Source of the DNA: Streptomyces sp. L2
Lineage (GTDB): Bacteria; Actinomycetota; Actinomycetes; Streptomycetales; Streptomycetaceae
Reading direction: 5' to 3'
Assembly (NCBI RefSeq): GCF_004124325.1
Contig: NZ_QBDT01000001.1
Location: forward strand, 5,890,001 to 5,954,000
DNA length: 64,000 nt
In this document: piece by piece, positions 1 through 7,812 of the stretch
Position numbering within the stretch: the first letter of the stretch is position 1
How the letters are laid out: the number at the start of each line of letters is the position of its first letter
Made by a program: the position numbers and the translations under genes
Notes under the pieces: generated by a model
The model's input: the letters and a program-made list of their open reading frames with translations, nothing else
The model's database searches: none
What the model was told of the DNA's origin: nothing

Positions 1-1192
1 GTCGGTCGAGCTGCCGCTGTGGCGCGCGCTCACCGGCTACCGCGTGCTGACGATGCTGTACGCCATCGGCCTGTGCGCCACCGCCTACGGCCACTTCACA
101 CGCCCCTGGGTCGCCGTCGCCTACTACGCCGTCCTGTTCGTGTGGACGCTCGCCACCCTGCCCCGGGTGGCGAACGCGGCCGCCTGCACCAAACGATTCC
201 TCGCGGCCGACCTGACCGTCGCCGTCGTGGGCATCCTGCTCACCCCGCTCGCCGACAACCACGAGCGGATCGCGGGCGGCGGCCCGACCCTGCCGTCGAT
301 ATGGACCGCCGGCGCTGTGCTCGCCTTCGCTCTCAAGGGCGGCTGGCGCTGGGCCGCCGTCGCCTCCACGGCCGTCGCCGTGGTCAACCTCGTCGAACGC
401 GGCACCCCCGCCCGGGACACCGTGCACAACGTGATCCTCGTCTGGGTCGCCTCCATCGCCATCGGCTACGTCGTCGAGGTCGCCCGCGCCTCCGAGCGCA
501 CCCTCGCCCGCGCCCTGGAGATCGAGGCCGCCACCCGGGAGCGGGAGCGGCTGGCCCGGGACATCCACGACGGTGTGCTCCAGGTGCTGGCCATGGTCCA
601 GCGGCGCGGCGCGGTCCTCGGCGGCGAGGCGGCGGAACTCGGGCGCATGGCGGGGGAGCAGGAGGTCGCGCTGCGCACCCTGGTCTCCGGCGGCCTCGTG
701 CCGGTCTCCCGGGTGTCGGAGGACGCCGCCGCCGGAGCGGTCGTCCGGATGGTCGACGAACCCGAGGACGGCCAGGTCGACCTGCGCACCCTCCTCGCCC
801 GGCACGCCGGCTCCCGGGTCAGCCTCGCCGAACCCGGCGCCCCGGTCCCGCTGCCCCCGGCGGCGGCGCGGGAGCTGGCCGCGGCGGTCGGGGCGGCCCT
901 GGACAACGTGCGCCGGCACGCGGGAGAGGACGCCCGCGCCTGGATCCTCGTCGAGGACGAGCCCGGCGAGATCGTCGTCACGGTACGGGACGACGGGCCC
1001 GGCATCCCCGAGGGCCGGCTCGCCCAGGCCGAGGGGGAGGGCCGGCTCGGCGTGGCCCAGTCCATCCGGGGCCGGCTGCGCGACCTGGGCGGCACCGCCG
1101 AGCTGATCTCGGTCCCCGGACAGGGCACGGAAGTCGAACTGAAGGTACCCAAGGGCGCCGACCCGGCGCGGGGGAAGGCGGAGAAGCGATGA
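1..1192 (+). CDS. macS: MacS-type sensor histidine kinase (5' truncated)
   Basis: The reading frame is open from base 2, so the gene begins upstream; the first in-window ATG (44) lies inside the first membrane segment and is not taken as the start. About six hydrophobic segments fill the N-terminal third. They are followed by a HisKA_3 phosphoacceptor box (RDIHDGVLQ near 560-585) and a HATPase_c domain with N-box (DNVRRHAG), G1 box (DDGPGIP) and a late GRLGVAQSI box. The kinase should autophosphorylate on the His in response to a membrane or envelope signal and pass phosphate to the next gene, which it overlaps by ATGA. The name MacS rests on remembered similarity to the S. coelicolor MacRS pair. 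Confidence 0.9.
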   Translation, partial: SVELPLWRALTGYRVLTMLYAIGLCATAYGHFTRPWVAVAYYAVLFVWTLATLPRVANAAACTKRFLAADLTVAVVGILLTPLADNHERIAGGGPTLPSIWTAGAVLAFALKGGWRWAAVASTAVAVVNLVERGTPARDTVHNVILVWVASIAIGYVVEVARASERTLARALEIEAATRERERLARDIHDGVLQVLAMVQRRGAVLGGEAAELGRMAGEQEVALRTLVSGGLVPVSRVSEDAAAGAVVRMVDEPEDGQVDLRTLLARHAGSRVSLAEPGAPVPLPPAAARELAAAVGAALDNVRRHAGEDARAWILVEDEPGEIVVTVRDDGPGIPEGRLAQAEGEGRLGVAQSIRGRLRDLGGTAELISVPGQGTEVELKVPKGADPARGKAEKR

Positions 1193-1866
1193 GCGAGCAG
1201 CGGGACCCGATCAAGGTCATGGTGGTGGACGACCACCCCATGTGGCGCGACGCGGTCGCCCGGGACCTGGGCGAGTCCGGCTTCGAGGTGGTCGCCACCG
1301 CCGGCGACGGCGAGCAGGCGGTGCGCCGCGCCAAGGCCGCCGCGCCCGACGTCCTCGTGCTGGACCTCAACCTGCCCGCGAAGCCGGGCGTCCAGGTGTG
1401 CAAGGAACTCGTCTCCCACAATCCCGCCCTGCGCGTCCTCGTGCTGTCCGCGAGCGGTGAGCACGCCGACGTGCTGGAGGCGGTGAAGTCCGGCGCGACC
1501 GGCTACCTGCTGAAGTCCGCCTCCACCGAGGACCTGCTGGACGCGGTGCGCCGTACCGCCGTAGGCGACCCGGTGTTCACGCCGGGCCTCGCCGGGCTGG
1601 TCCTCGGCGAGTACCGGCGGCTGGCCTCCGAACCCGCTCCCGCACCGGACGCGGACGAGCCGGGCGCGCCCCGGCTCACCGACCGGGAGACGGAGGTGCT
1701 GCGGCTGGTCGCCAAGGGCCTGAGCTACAAGCAGATCGCCGAACGCCTCGTCATCTCCCACCGCACGGTCCAGAACCACGTCCAGAACACCCTGGGCAAG
1801 CTCCAGCTGCACAACAGGGTCGAACTGGTGAGGTACGCGATAGAACGCGGGCTTGACGAGGAGTAA
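1189..1866 (+). CDS. macR: NarL/FixJ-type response regulator
   Basis: A 225-residue regulator whose ATG overlaps the kinase stop, so translation is coupled. The receiver domain (residues 9-125) has the acidic pair DD in MVVDDHP, the phosphoacceptor Asp59 in LVLDLNLP, and the conserved Lys in GYLLKSAS. A Pro/Ala-rich linker leads to a LuxR-type helix-turn-helix (about 155-220; LTDRETEVL and SHRTVQNHVQ). It is the cognate output of the preceding MacS-like kinase. Targets cannot be read from this window. The next gene has its own 120-base upstream region. Confidence 0.93.
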   Translation: MSEQRDPIKVMVVDDHPMWRDAVARDLGESGFEVVATAGDGEQAVRRAKAAAPDVLVLDLNLPAKPGVQVCKELVSHNPALRVLVLSASGEHADVLEAVKSGATGYLLKSASTEDLLDAVRRTAVGDPVFTPGLAGLVLGEYRRLASEPAPAPDADEPGAPRLTDRETEVLRLVAKGLSYKQIAERLVISHRTVQNHVQNTLGKLQLHNRVELVRYAIERGLDEE

Positions 1867-1987
1867 AGCGAACTCCCCGCCGTTCACCGGAATTGCCCTA
1901 CCCGCCTCTCACGGTGTGACGCGAATCACCATTAGCGTGACTGTCCGTCAGCCTGTCCTCAGGCAACCGCGGCGAAGGGACATTTCC

Positions 1988-3016
1988 ATGCGGGTCGGAG
2001 TACTGACCGGAGGCGGCGACTGCCCCGGGCTCAACGCCGTCATCCGGGGCATCGTCCGCAAGGGCGTGCAGGAGTACGGCTACGACTTCGTCGGCTTCCG
2101 GGACGGCTGGCGCGGCCCCCTCGAAGGGGACAGCGTCCGCCTCGACATCCCCGCGGTGCGCGGCATCCTGCCCCGCGGCGGCACCATCCTCGGCTCCTCG
2201 CGCACCAATCCGCTGAAGACGGAGAACGGCATCCGCCGGATCAAGGAGAACCTCGCCAAGCTGGAGGTGGAGGCGCTCGTCGCGATCGGGGGCGAGGACA
2301 CGCTGGGGGTGGCGGCCCGGCTGTCCGACGAGTACGGGGTGCCGTGTGTCGGCGTGCCGAAGACCATCGACAACGATCTGTCGGCCACGGACTACACCTT
2401 CGGTTTCGACACCGCGGTCGGTATCGCGACCGAGGCCATCGACCGGCTGCACACCACCGCGGAATCCCATATGCGGGTGCTGGTCTGCGAGGTGATGGGC
2501 CGGCATGCCGGCTGGATCGCCCTCCACTCCGGGCTGGCCGGCGGCGCCAACGTCATCCTCATCCCGGAACAGCGGTTCGACCTCGACCAGGTGTGCTCTT
2601 GGATCACTTCCCGGTTCAAGGCGTCGTACGCCCCGATCGTCGTCGTCGCCGAGGGGGCGATGCCGAGGGATGGAGATGTCGTGCTCAAGGACGGGTCGCT
2701 GGATTCCTTCGGGCATGTGCGGTTGTCCGGGATCGGGGAGTGGCTGGCGAAAGAGATCGAGAAGCGCACGGGCAAGGAGGCGCGCACCACTGTCCTCGGG
2801 CACATTCAGCGGGGCGGCACCCCGAGCGCCTTCGACCGCTGGCTCGCCACCCGCTTCGGCCTGCACGCGATCGACTGCGTGCGCGACGGCGACTTCGGCA
2901 AGATGGTCGCTCTGCGCGGCACGGACATCGTCCGCGTCCCCATCTCCGAGGCCACAGCCAAGCTGAAGACAGTCGACCCCGCCCTGTACGCCGAGGTAGG
3001 AGTCTTCTTCGGCTGA
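1988..3016 (+). CDS. pfkA: 6-phosphofructokinase, group III, PPi-type active-site residues
   Basis: A 342-residue PFK that phosphorylates fructose 6-phosphate at C1 in glycolysis. The ATG at 1988 is preceded by GAAGGGA; an in-frame upstream ATG at 1853 lies inside the regulator gene and is rejected. Motifs: GGDCPGLNAVIRG at the N-terminus, GGTILGSSRTNP, the catalytic loop PKTIDND, and MGRHAGW. Aligned by eye to E. coli PfkA, the positions of Gly104 and Gly124 are Asp (GGEDT) and Lys (PKTIDND). In the family literature these two residues go with pyrophosphate rather than ATP as phosphoryl donor. The gene is therefore either a PPi-PFK or an ATP enzyme of the Amycolatopsis/Streptomyces group with an unusual site. 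It is convergent with the anthranilate synthase gene. Confidence 0.9.
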   Translation: MRVGVLTGGGDCPGLNAVIRGIVRKGVQEYGYDFVGFRDGWRGPLEGDSVRLDIPAVRGILPRGGTILGSSRTNPLKTENGIRRIKENLAKLEVEALVAIGGEDTLGVAARLSDEYGVPCVGVPKTIDNDLSATDYTFGFDTAVGIATEAIDRLHTTAESHMRVLVCEVMGRHAGWIALHSGLAGGANVILIPEQRFDLDQVCSWITSRFKASYAPIVVVAEGAMPRDGDVVLKDGSLDSFGHVRLSGIGEWLAKEIEKRTGKEARTTVLGHIQRGGTPSAFDRWLATRFGLHAIDCVRDGDFGKMVALRGTDIVRVPISEATAKLKTVDPALYAEVGVFFG

Positions 3017-3029
3017 CCCACAGAGGGAT

Positions 3030-3288
3030 TCCGCCCCCGCCGCCCCTACCCGTTCCTGTCCTGGGGGCTCCGCCCCCTGGCCCCCCTTCGCGCAGTTCCC
3101 CGCGCCCCTACAGGGGCGCTACCCCTGGTGGGGGCGTGTGGGGGTTGCTCGCGTCCCCGCGGTGGGGGCCCGCGCCCCTTCAGGGGCACGGGGAACTGCG
3201 CGAGGAACCCCCACCGGCCTGCACATCCGGGGGCGAAGGGGCAGCGCCCCTTGAAGGGACGGGAACGGGTAGGGGCGGCGGGGCGAGG
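3030..3288. terminator. Large nested inverted repeat between convergent genes
   Basis: The whole gap between pfkA and the anthranilate synthase gene is nearly self-complementary. Outer arms: CTACCCGTTCC near 3046 and GGAACGGGTAG near 3260. Inner arms: TCGCGCAGTTCCCCGCGC (3089-3106) and its complement near 3184-3203. Each inner arm carries its own CCCCT/AGGGG mini-hairpin. It probably terminates both genes. The core GCAGTTCCCCGCGCCCCT resembles the hairpin at 59605-59672, so it may be a dispersed Streptomyces repeat. Confidence 0.75.
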
Positions 3289-3291
3289 AGG

Positions 3292-5172
3292 CTAGTTGCG
3301 TACCGGGCGCGCGGTGGACACCAGGTCGCCCACGATTTCCGGGCCGTTCAGGGTGAGGATGGACTCGGGGTGGAACTGCACCCCGGCGAACCCCGGCCCC
3401 CGCAGCGCATGCACCTCACCGTTCGAGCCGACGCTCACCTCCACCCCCCGCGCGGCCAACGCCCGCAAGGCACCCTCGCCGCACCGAGCCGTGAAGCTGT
3501 TGTAGAACCCCACCGTCTCCGGACGACCGAACAGGTCGATCACCGTCTGCGCCCCCTGATACGGCACCTCCTTGCGGACGACATCCAGCCCCAACTCCGC
3601 CGCGATCAGCTCATGCCCCAGGCACACCCCGAGCACCCCACCCCCGTGCTCCCGCAGCAGCACAGCCGAGGTCAGCTCCCGCAGGAACCGCATCTTCGGG
3701 TCGGCGAGATCGGACGGATCACCCGGCCCGGGCCCCAGCACCACCGGTCCGGCATGCGCGAGCACCGCCTCCCGCAGCCCCGGCTCGTCGTAGCGCCGGA
3801 CGGTCACCTCCAGCCCGCCCGAGCGCAGCACGTGCGCGAGCATCGCCGTGAACGTGTCCTCGGCGTCCACCACGAACGCGTGCCCGGCGGCCCCGGCGGC
3901 CCCGGCGGCCGCCCCCGGCGCCTCCTCCCGCATCCGCAGCCAGAACGGCGCCAGCGCCGACCTGCGCCCGTCCAGCGCGGCCCGCACCCGGGGGTCGTCG
4001 GCCAGCCGGGGGCGCCGTAGCTCCTCGCGCGGCCGGGACGGACGTACCCCCAGGGCGGCCAGGACGCCCGCCGCCTTCGCATGGGTCTCGGCCACCTCGC
4101 CCGCCGGATCGGACCCGCGCACCAGCGTCGCGCCGACCGGCACCCGCAGCCGCCCGTCGGCCGAGATGTCGGCGGTGCGGATCAGGATGGGGGAGTCCAG
4201 CGTCCGCGCGCCCCCGGAGTCCCGGCCGAGCAGCGCCAGCGCGCCCGCGTAGTAGCCACGCCCGCCCACCTCGTGCCGCTCGATCACCCGGCACGCGTTC
4301 TGCACGGGCGACCCGGTGACCGTCGCCGCGAACATGGTCTCCCGCAGCACCTCCCGCACGTCCAGGGAGGACTTCCCGCGCAGCTCGTACTCGGTGTGCG
4401 CGAGGTGCGCCATCTCCTTCAGCCGCGGGCCGACGACCACCCCGCCCATGTCGCCGACGGTGCACATCATCTTCAGTTCCTCGTCGACCACCATCGACAG
4501 CTCCTCGATCTCCTTGCCGTCGGCGAGGAAGTCCAGGAGGTGCTCGGGCGTCGGCCCCCCGTCGGGATAGCGGTACGTCCCGCTGATCGGGTTCATCACC
4601 ACGGTGCCGCCGGTCATGCGGACGTGGACCTCCGGGCTGGCCCCCACCAGGGTGCGCTCGGGCGTGTGCACGACGAACGTCCAGTACGCGCCCCGCTCGC
4701 CCTCCAGCAGCCGCCGGAACAGTGCCAGCGCGTCCGCCCGCCCGAACCCGGGGATCTCACCCTCGTACGTCCGCCGGATCACGAAGTTGGCGCCCTCGCC
4801 CCGGCCGATCTCCTCCCGCAGCACCCGCCCGACGATCTCGCCGTACTCCTCGTCGCCGACGTCGAAACCGCCGCCCTCGACCCGCACCGCGTGCCCCGGC
4901 AACTGCCCCAGCGCCTCGGCGAGCGGGATCTCGTACGACTCCTCGGGAGTGAGCACCAGCAGGGGCGTGCCGTCGTCGCGTACGTCGAAGCCGCGCTCGT
5001 GGATCTGCCGGAACGGGACGAGGGCCAGTCCCTCGTCGGGCAGGTCGGCCAGCCGGTCGCGGGGCGCGACCGGGCCGAGCAGCACCTCCACCGTCCGCTC
5101 GTCCCGGCCGGGAGTACGGCGGCGGAGCAGGGCGAAGGGGCGGGGGTCGTCCAGCAGGCGTGTCAGGTCCAT
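3292..5172 (-). CDS. trpEG: Anthranilate synthase, fused TrpE-TrpG
   Basis: A 626-residue single-chain enzyme converting chorismate and glutamine to anthranilate, the first step of tryptophan synthesis. The N-terminal two thirds are the chorismate-utilising domain (NPISGTYRYP, ELSMVVDEELKMM, GSPVQNACRVIERHE). The C-terminal third is a class I glutamine amidotransferase with its nucleophile in GVCLGHE (about residue 515) and the His-Glu pair in VQFHPES (about 600). I start at the ATG at 5172 because in-frame sequence further upstream crosses the attenuator. Streptomyces trpE(G) and phenazine PhzE share this architecture. The Trp leader upstream argues for primary metabolism, but a dedicated secondary-metabolite enzyme is not excluded. 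Confidence 0.92.
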   Translation of the reverse strand: MDLTRLLDDPRPFALLRRRTPGRDERTVEVLLGPVAPRDRLADLPDEGLALVPFRQIHERGFDVRDDGTPLLVLTPEESYEIPLAEALGQLPGHAVRVEGGGFDVGDEEYGEIVGRVLREEIGRGEGANFVIRRTYEGEIPGFGRADALALFRRLLEGERGAYWTFVVHTPERTLVGASPEVHVRMTGGTVVMNPISGTYRYPDGGPTPEHLLDFLADGKEIEELSMVVDEELKMMCTVGDMGGVVVGPRLKEMAHLAHTEYELRGKSSLDVREVLRETMFAATVTGSPVQNACRVIERHEVGGRGYYAGALALLGRDSGGARTLDSPILIRTADISADGRLRVPVGATLVRGSDPAGEVAETHAKAAGVLAALGVRPSRPREELRRPRLADDPRVRAALDGRRSALAPFWLRMREEAPGAAAGAAGAAGHAFVVDAEDTFTAMLAHVLRSGGLEVTVRRYDEPGLREAVLAHAGPVVLGPGPGDPSDLADPKMRFLRELTSAVLLREHGGGVLGVCLGHELIAAELGLDVVRKEVPYQGAQTVIDLFGRPETVGFYNSFTARCGEGALRALAARGVEVSVGSNGEVHALRGPGFAGVQFHPESILTLNGPEIVGDLVSTARPVRN

Positions 5173-5220
5173 GGTTCCTCTTGACGTCGAGTCGAGTGAG
5201 AGGAACGGCCCCGGAAACGC

Positions 5221-5248
5221 CGAAGGCCGCCCCTCGGGGCGGCCTTCG
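5221..5248 (-). terminator. trp attenuator hairpin
   Basis: CGAAGGCCGCCCC (5221-5233) is complementary to GGGGCGGCCTTCG (5236-5248). On the minus strand the hairpin is followed by GCGTTT. It lies between the leader peptide stop and the trpEG start, where a transcription attenuator is expected. Ribosome stalling on the three Trp codons would favour an alternative fold when charged tRNA-Trp is scarce. Confidence 0.85.
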
Positions 5249-5269
5249 CGAAGTCGTGCGTACGCGCAG

Positions 5270-5326
5270 TCAGTGGGCCGCCGAAGGAGCGGTCCACCAC
5301 CAGTTCCGGGTCGTGTGCGCGAACAT
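5270..5326 (-). CDS. trpL: Tryptophan leader peptide
   Basis: An 18-codon open frame on the minus strand encodes MFAHTTRNWWWTAPSAAH and ends in TGA. Three consecutive TGG codons (5294-5302) lie upstream of a strong hairpin (5221-5248) and about 100 bases before trpEG. This is the classical layout of ribosome-mediated trp attenuation, described for S. venezuelae trpE(G). No good ribosome site precedes the ATG. Instead TAGGGT sits seven bases upstream and could be a -10 element, so the leader mRNA may be leaderless. The frame is too short for ordinary gene callers. Confidence 0.88.
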   Translation of the reverse strand: MFAHTTRNWWWTAPSAAH

Positions 5327-5431
5327 GCCGGGAACCCTACCCCACGACCCGGCCGTCCACGGGGCAATCACCGCGTCTCACGTTTCGAGCAGGGGAAAAA
5401 TGCGGCGACACGACCCCGTAGTGTTGTTGAG

Positions 5432-6784
5432 GTGACCGTGAACGCTAAGACCAGCCAGAGCGCTGGCAACACCTGGCGAGACCTGCCCGCGGCGCAGCAG
5501 CCCGAGTACCCCGACACCGAGGCTCTGCGCGCAGTGATCGCGGACCTTGAGTCGTATCCGCCGCTCGTCTTCGCGGGCGAGTGCGACCAGCTGCGCGCCC
5601 GGATGGCGGCCGTCGCCAAGGGAGAGGCGTTCCTGCTCCAGGGCGGCGACTGCGCCGAGGCCTTCGACGCGGTGTCCGCCGACCACATCCGCAACAAGCT
5701 CAAGACGCTGCTGCAGATGGGTGCCGTCCTGACCTACGCGGCCTCCGTGCCCGTGGTGAAGGTGGGCCGGATCGCCGGCCAGTACTCCAAGCCGCGCTCC
5801 AAGCCGACCGAGACCCGCGACGGCGTGACCCTGCCGACCTACCGCGGCGACTCGGTCAACGGCTTCGACTTCACCGAGGCCGCCCGGATCCCGGACCCCG
5901 AGCGGCTGAAGCGGATGTACCACGCGTCCGCGTCCACGCTGAACCTGGTGCGCGCCTTCACCACCGGCGGCTACGCCGACCTGCGCCAGGTGCACGCCTG
6001 GAACCAGGACTTCGTGAAGTCGTCCCCGTCGGGCCAGCGCTACGAGCAGCTCGCCCGCGAGATCGACAGCGCGCTGAACTTCATGCGGGCCTGCGGCACC
6101 GACCCGGAGGAGTTCAAGACCGTCGAGTTCTACTCCTCGCACGAGGCGCTGCTGCTCGACTACGAGTCGGCGCTCACCCGGGTCGACTCCCGCACGGGCA
6201 GGCTGTACGACGTCTCCGGGCACATGGTGTGGATCGGTGAGCGCACCCGGCAGCTGGACCACGCGCACATCGAGTTCGCCTCGAAGATCCGCAACCCGAT
6301 CGGCATCAAGCTCGGCCCGACGACGACGGCCGAGGAGGCACTGCAGTACATCGAGCGCCTGGACCCCGACCGTGAGCCGGGCCGGCTGACCTTCATCGTG
6401 CGCATGGGCGCCGACAAGGTCCGCGACAAGCTGCCCGAGCTGGTCGAGAAGGTCACCGCCTCCGGCGCGACCGTGGCCTGGGTGACCGACCCGATGCACG
6501 GCAACACCTTCGAGGCGGCCTCCGGTCACAAGACCCGCCGCTTCGACGACGTCCTCGACGAGGTCAAGGGCTTCTTCGAGGTCCACAAGGAGCTGGGCAC
6601 CCATCCGGGTGGCATCCACGTGGAGCTGACCGGCGACGACGTCACCGAGTGCGTGGGCGGCGGCGACGAGATCTTCGTCGACGACCTGCACCAGCGCTAC
6701 GAGACGGCCTGCGACCCGCGCTTGAACCGCAGCCAGTCCCTGGACCTGGCGTTCCTGGTCGCGGAGATGTACCGGGACCAGTGA
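5432..6784 (+). CDS. aroH: DAHP synthase, class II (plant type)
   Basis: A 450-residue phospho-2-dehydro-3-deoxyheptonate aldolase that condenses phosphoenolpyruvate and erythrose 4-phosphate, the entry to the shikimate pathway. Class II is clear from LLQGGDCAE, VGRIAGQY-KPRSKPTE, RGDSVNGF, SHEALLLDYE and WVTDPMHGNT. The start is GTG at 5432 or GTG at 5438; GAGG at 5429-5432 fits 5438 better, whereas 5432 gives the usual Streptomyces length. It is divergent from trpL/trpEG across about 105 bases, so the first shikimate step and the first Trp-branch step share a control region. Confidence 0.95.
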   Translation: MTVNAKTSQSAGNTWRDLPAAQQPEYPDTEALRAVIADLESYPPLVFAGECDQLRARMAAVAKGEAFLLQGGDCAEAFDAVSADHIRNKLKTLLQMGAVLTYAASVPVVKVGRIAGQYSKPRSKPTETRDGVTLPTYRGDSVNGFDFTEAARIPDPERLKRMYHASASTLNLVRAFTTGGYADLRQVHAWNQDFVKSSPSGQRYEQLAREIDSALNFMRACGTDPEEFKTVEFYSSHEALLLDYESALTRVDSRTGRLYDVSGHMVWIGERTRQLDHAHIEFASKIRNPIGIKLGPTTTAEEALQYIERLDPDREPGRLTFIVRMGADKVRDKLPELVEKVTASGATVAWVTDPMHGNTFEAASGHKTRRFDDVLDEVKGFFEVHKELGTHPGGIHVELTGDDVTECVGGGDEIFVDDLHQRYETACDPRLNRSQSLDLAFLVAEMYRDQ

Positions 6785-6790
6785 TGATCT

Positions 6791-6820
6791 GGGGCGCGGA
6801 TCACACCGGATCCGCGCCCC
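6791..6820 (+). terminator. Terminator after DAHP synthase gene
   Basis: GGGGCGCGGATC (6791-6802) pairs perfectly with GATCCGCGCCCC (6809-6820) around a six-base loop, just after the stop codon. Confidence 0.85.
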
Positions 6821-6855
6821 GGGCACTGTTGCGGCCCGCGGGGGGATGGGTAAGG

Positions 6856-6874
6856 TTAGGTTTGCCTCACCGGG
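6856..6874 (+). promoter_or_regulatory. Iron box (DmdR1/IdeR-type operator)
   Basis: TTAGGTTTGCCTCACCGGG matches about 14 of 19 positions of the remembered DmdR/IdeR consensus TTAGGTTAGGCTCACCTAA, including TTAGGTT and CTCACC. It lies 48 bases before the bfd start, so bfd should be repressed when iron is plentiful. No comparable box was seen before bfr. Confidence 0.75.
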
Positions 6875-6921
6875 AAACGGGATGGCAGTAAGAGAGTGAT
6901 CCCGTCGGGAGGTGGACCCGC

Positions 6922-7161
6922 GTGTACGTCTGCAGTTGCTTCGGCATCACCGAGCAGCAGGTCAAGCAGCACGCGGAGGACGGCGCCTGCACCCCCCGCC
7001 AGATAGCGTCCGCCTGCAAGGCCGGCACCGACTGCGGCTCCTGCGTACGCCGCATCCAGTCCCTCCTCGGCCGGGGCGCCTGCCCCCGCCGAGAACTCGC
7101 GGACCAGGGCAGGCCGGCCCTCACGGCACTGGACGAGACCACGCTGGACGAGGCCGCCTAG
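6922..7161 (+). CDS. bfd: Bacterioferritin-associated ferredoxin, [2Fe-2S] BFD-like
   Basis: A 79-residue protein starting at GTG behind GGGAGGTGG. Four cysteines in the BFD arrangement (VCSCFG near the N-terminus, then ACKAGTDCGSC) should ligate a [2Fe-2S] cluster. BFD proteins deliver electrons to bacterioferritin to reduce and release stored iron. The partner, bacterioferritin, is the next gene in convergent orientation, and the two stop codons overlap by four bases. The iron box upstream predicts expression under iron limitation, when release is needed. Confidence 0.92.
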   Translation: MYVCSCFGITEQQVKQHAEDGACTPRQIASACKAGTDCGSCVRRIQSLLGRGACPRRELADQGRPALTALDETTLDEAA

Positions 7162-7637
7162 CTTTCCGGCTGTTCGATCAGCTGGGCGATGTACAGGGCC
7201 TCGCCGAGCTTCTCCACCAGCTCCAGCTGGGTGTCGAGGTAGTCGATGTGGTGCTCCTCGTCGGCGAGGATGTCCTCGAAGATGTTCGCCGACGTGATGT
7301 CGCCCTTCTCGCGCATCACCTTGATGCCCCGGCGCAGCCGGTCGATCGCCTCCACCTCGACCTGCCGGTCCGCCTCGAACATCTCCTTCACGGTCTGCCC
7401 GACCCGCACGTGGAACAGCCGCTGGTAGTTCGGCAGCCCCTCCAGGAACAGGATCCGGTCGGTCAGCACCTCCGCGTGCTTCATCTCGTCGAACGACTCG
7501 TGCCGCGTGTACTTGGCGAGCTTCGTCCAGCCGAAGTTCTCCTGCATCTTCGCGTGCAGGAAGTACTGGTTGATCGCGGTCAGCTCGCCGGTGAGCTGCT
7601 CGTTGAGGAACTCGATGACCTCGGGGTCGCCCTGCAT
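7158..7637 (-). CDS. bfr: Bacterioferritin
   Basis: A 159-residue ferritin-like iron-storage subunit. I start at the ATG at 7637, preceded by GGAAGGAG on the minus strand; the frame runs further upstream but without family sequence. The four-helix ferroxidase ligands are present: ELTAINQYF, ESFDEMKHAE (Glu, haem-ligand Met, Glu/His) and ILADEEHHIDYL. It forms the 24-mer haem-containing shell that oxidises and stores iron. It is convergent with bfd, whose product probably helps release that iron. Confidence 0.95.
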   Translation of the reverse strand: MQGDPEVIEFLNEQLTGELTAINQYFLHAKMQENFGWTKLAKYTRHESFDEMKHAEVLTDRILFLEGLPNYQRLFHVRVGQTVKEMFEADRQVEVEAIDRLRRGIKVMREKGDITSANIFEDILADEEHHIDYLDTQLELVEKLGEALYIAQLIEQPES

Positions 7638-7719
7638 CGCAGCGGCTCCTTCCACACGGGGGACGGGGGAGGTGTGCCGCCGCATGATTGCACTGGGCGC
7701 GAAGATCGTCCAGTAAGTG

Positions 7720-7736
7720 CGTACTTAGTAAGTACG
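7720..7736. promoter_or_regulatory. Perfect inverted repeat between bfr and sulfite-oxidase-like gene
   Basis: CGTACTT-AGT-AAGTACG is a perfect 7-base inverted repeat with a 3-base centre, and an extra AAGT half-site lies at 7714-7717. It sits 83 bases upstream of bfr (minus) and 77 upstream of the next plus-strand gene. It looks like an operator for a dimeric repressor. No regulator can be named. Confidence 0.5.
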
Positions 7737-7812
7737 TGCGTCCTTGATGGGAGTTGTCCGGTTCGGGGAGTGGTGGTCAAGGGCACTGCCCGAGGTCTGT
7801 CAGGATGGAGAC

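Noticed and set aside
3001..3288. Small gene in the pfkA-trpEG gap
   Set aside because: All open frames follow the nested inverted repeat and give Gly/Pro-rich nonsense.
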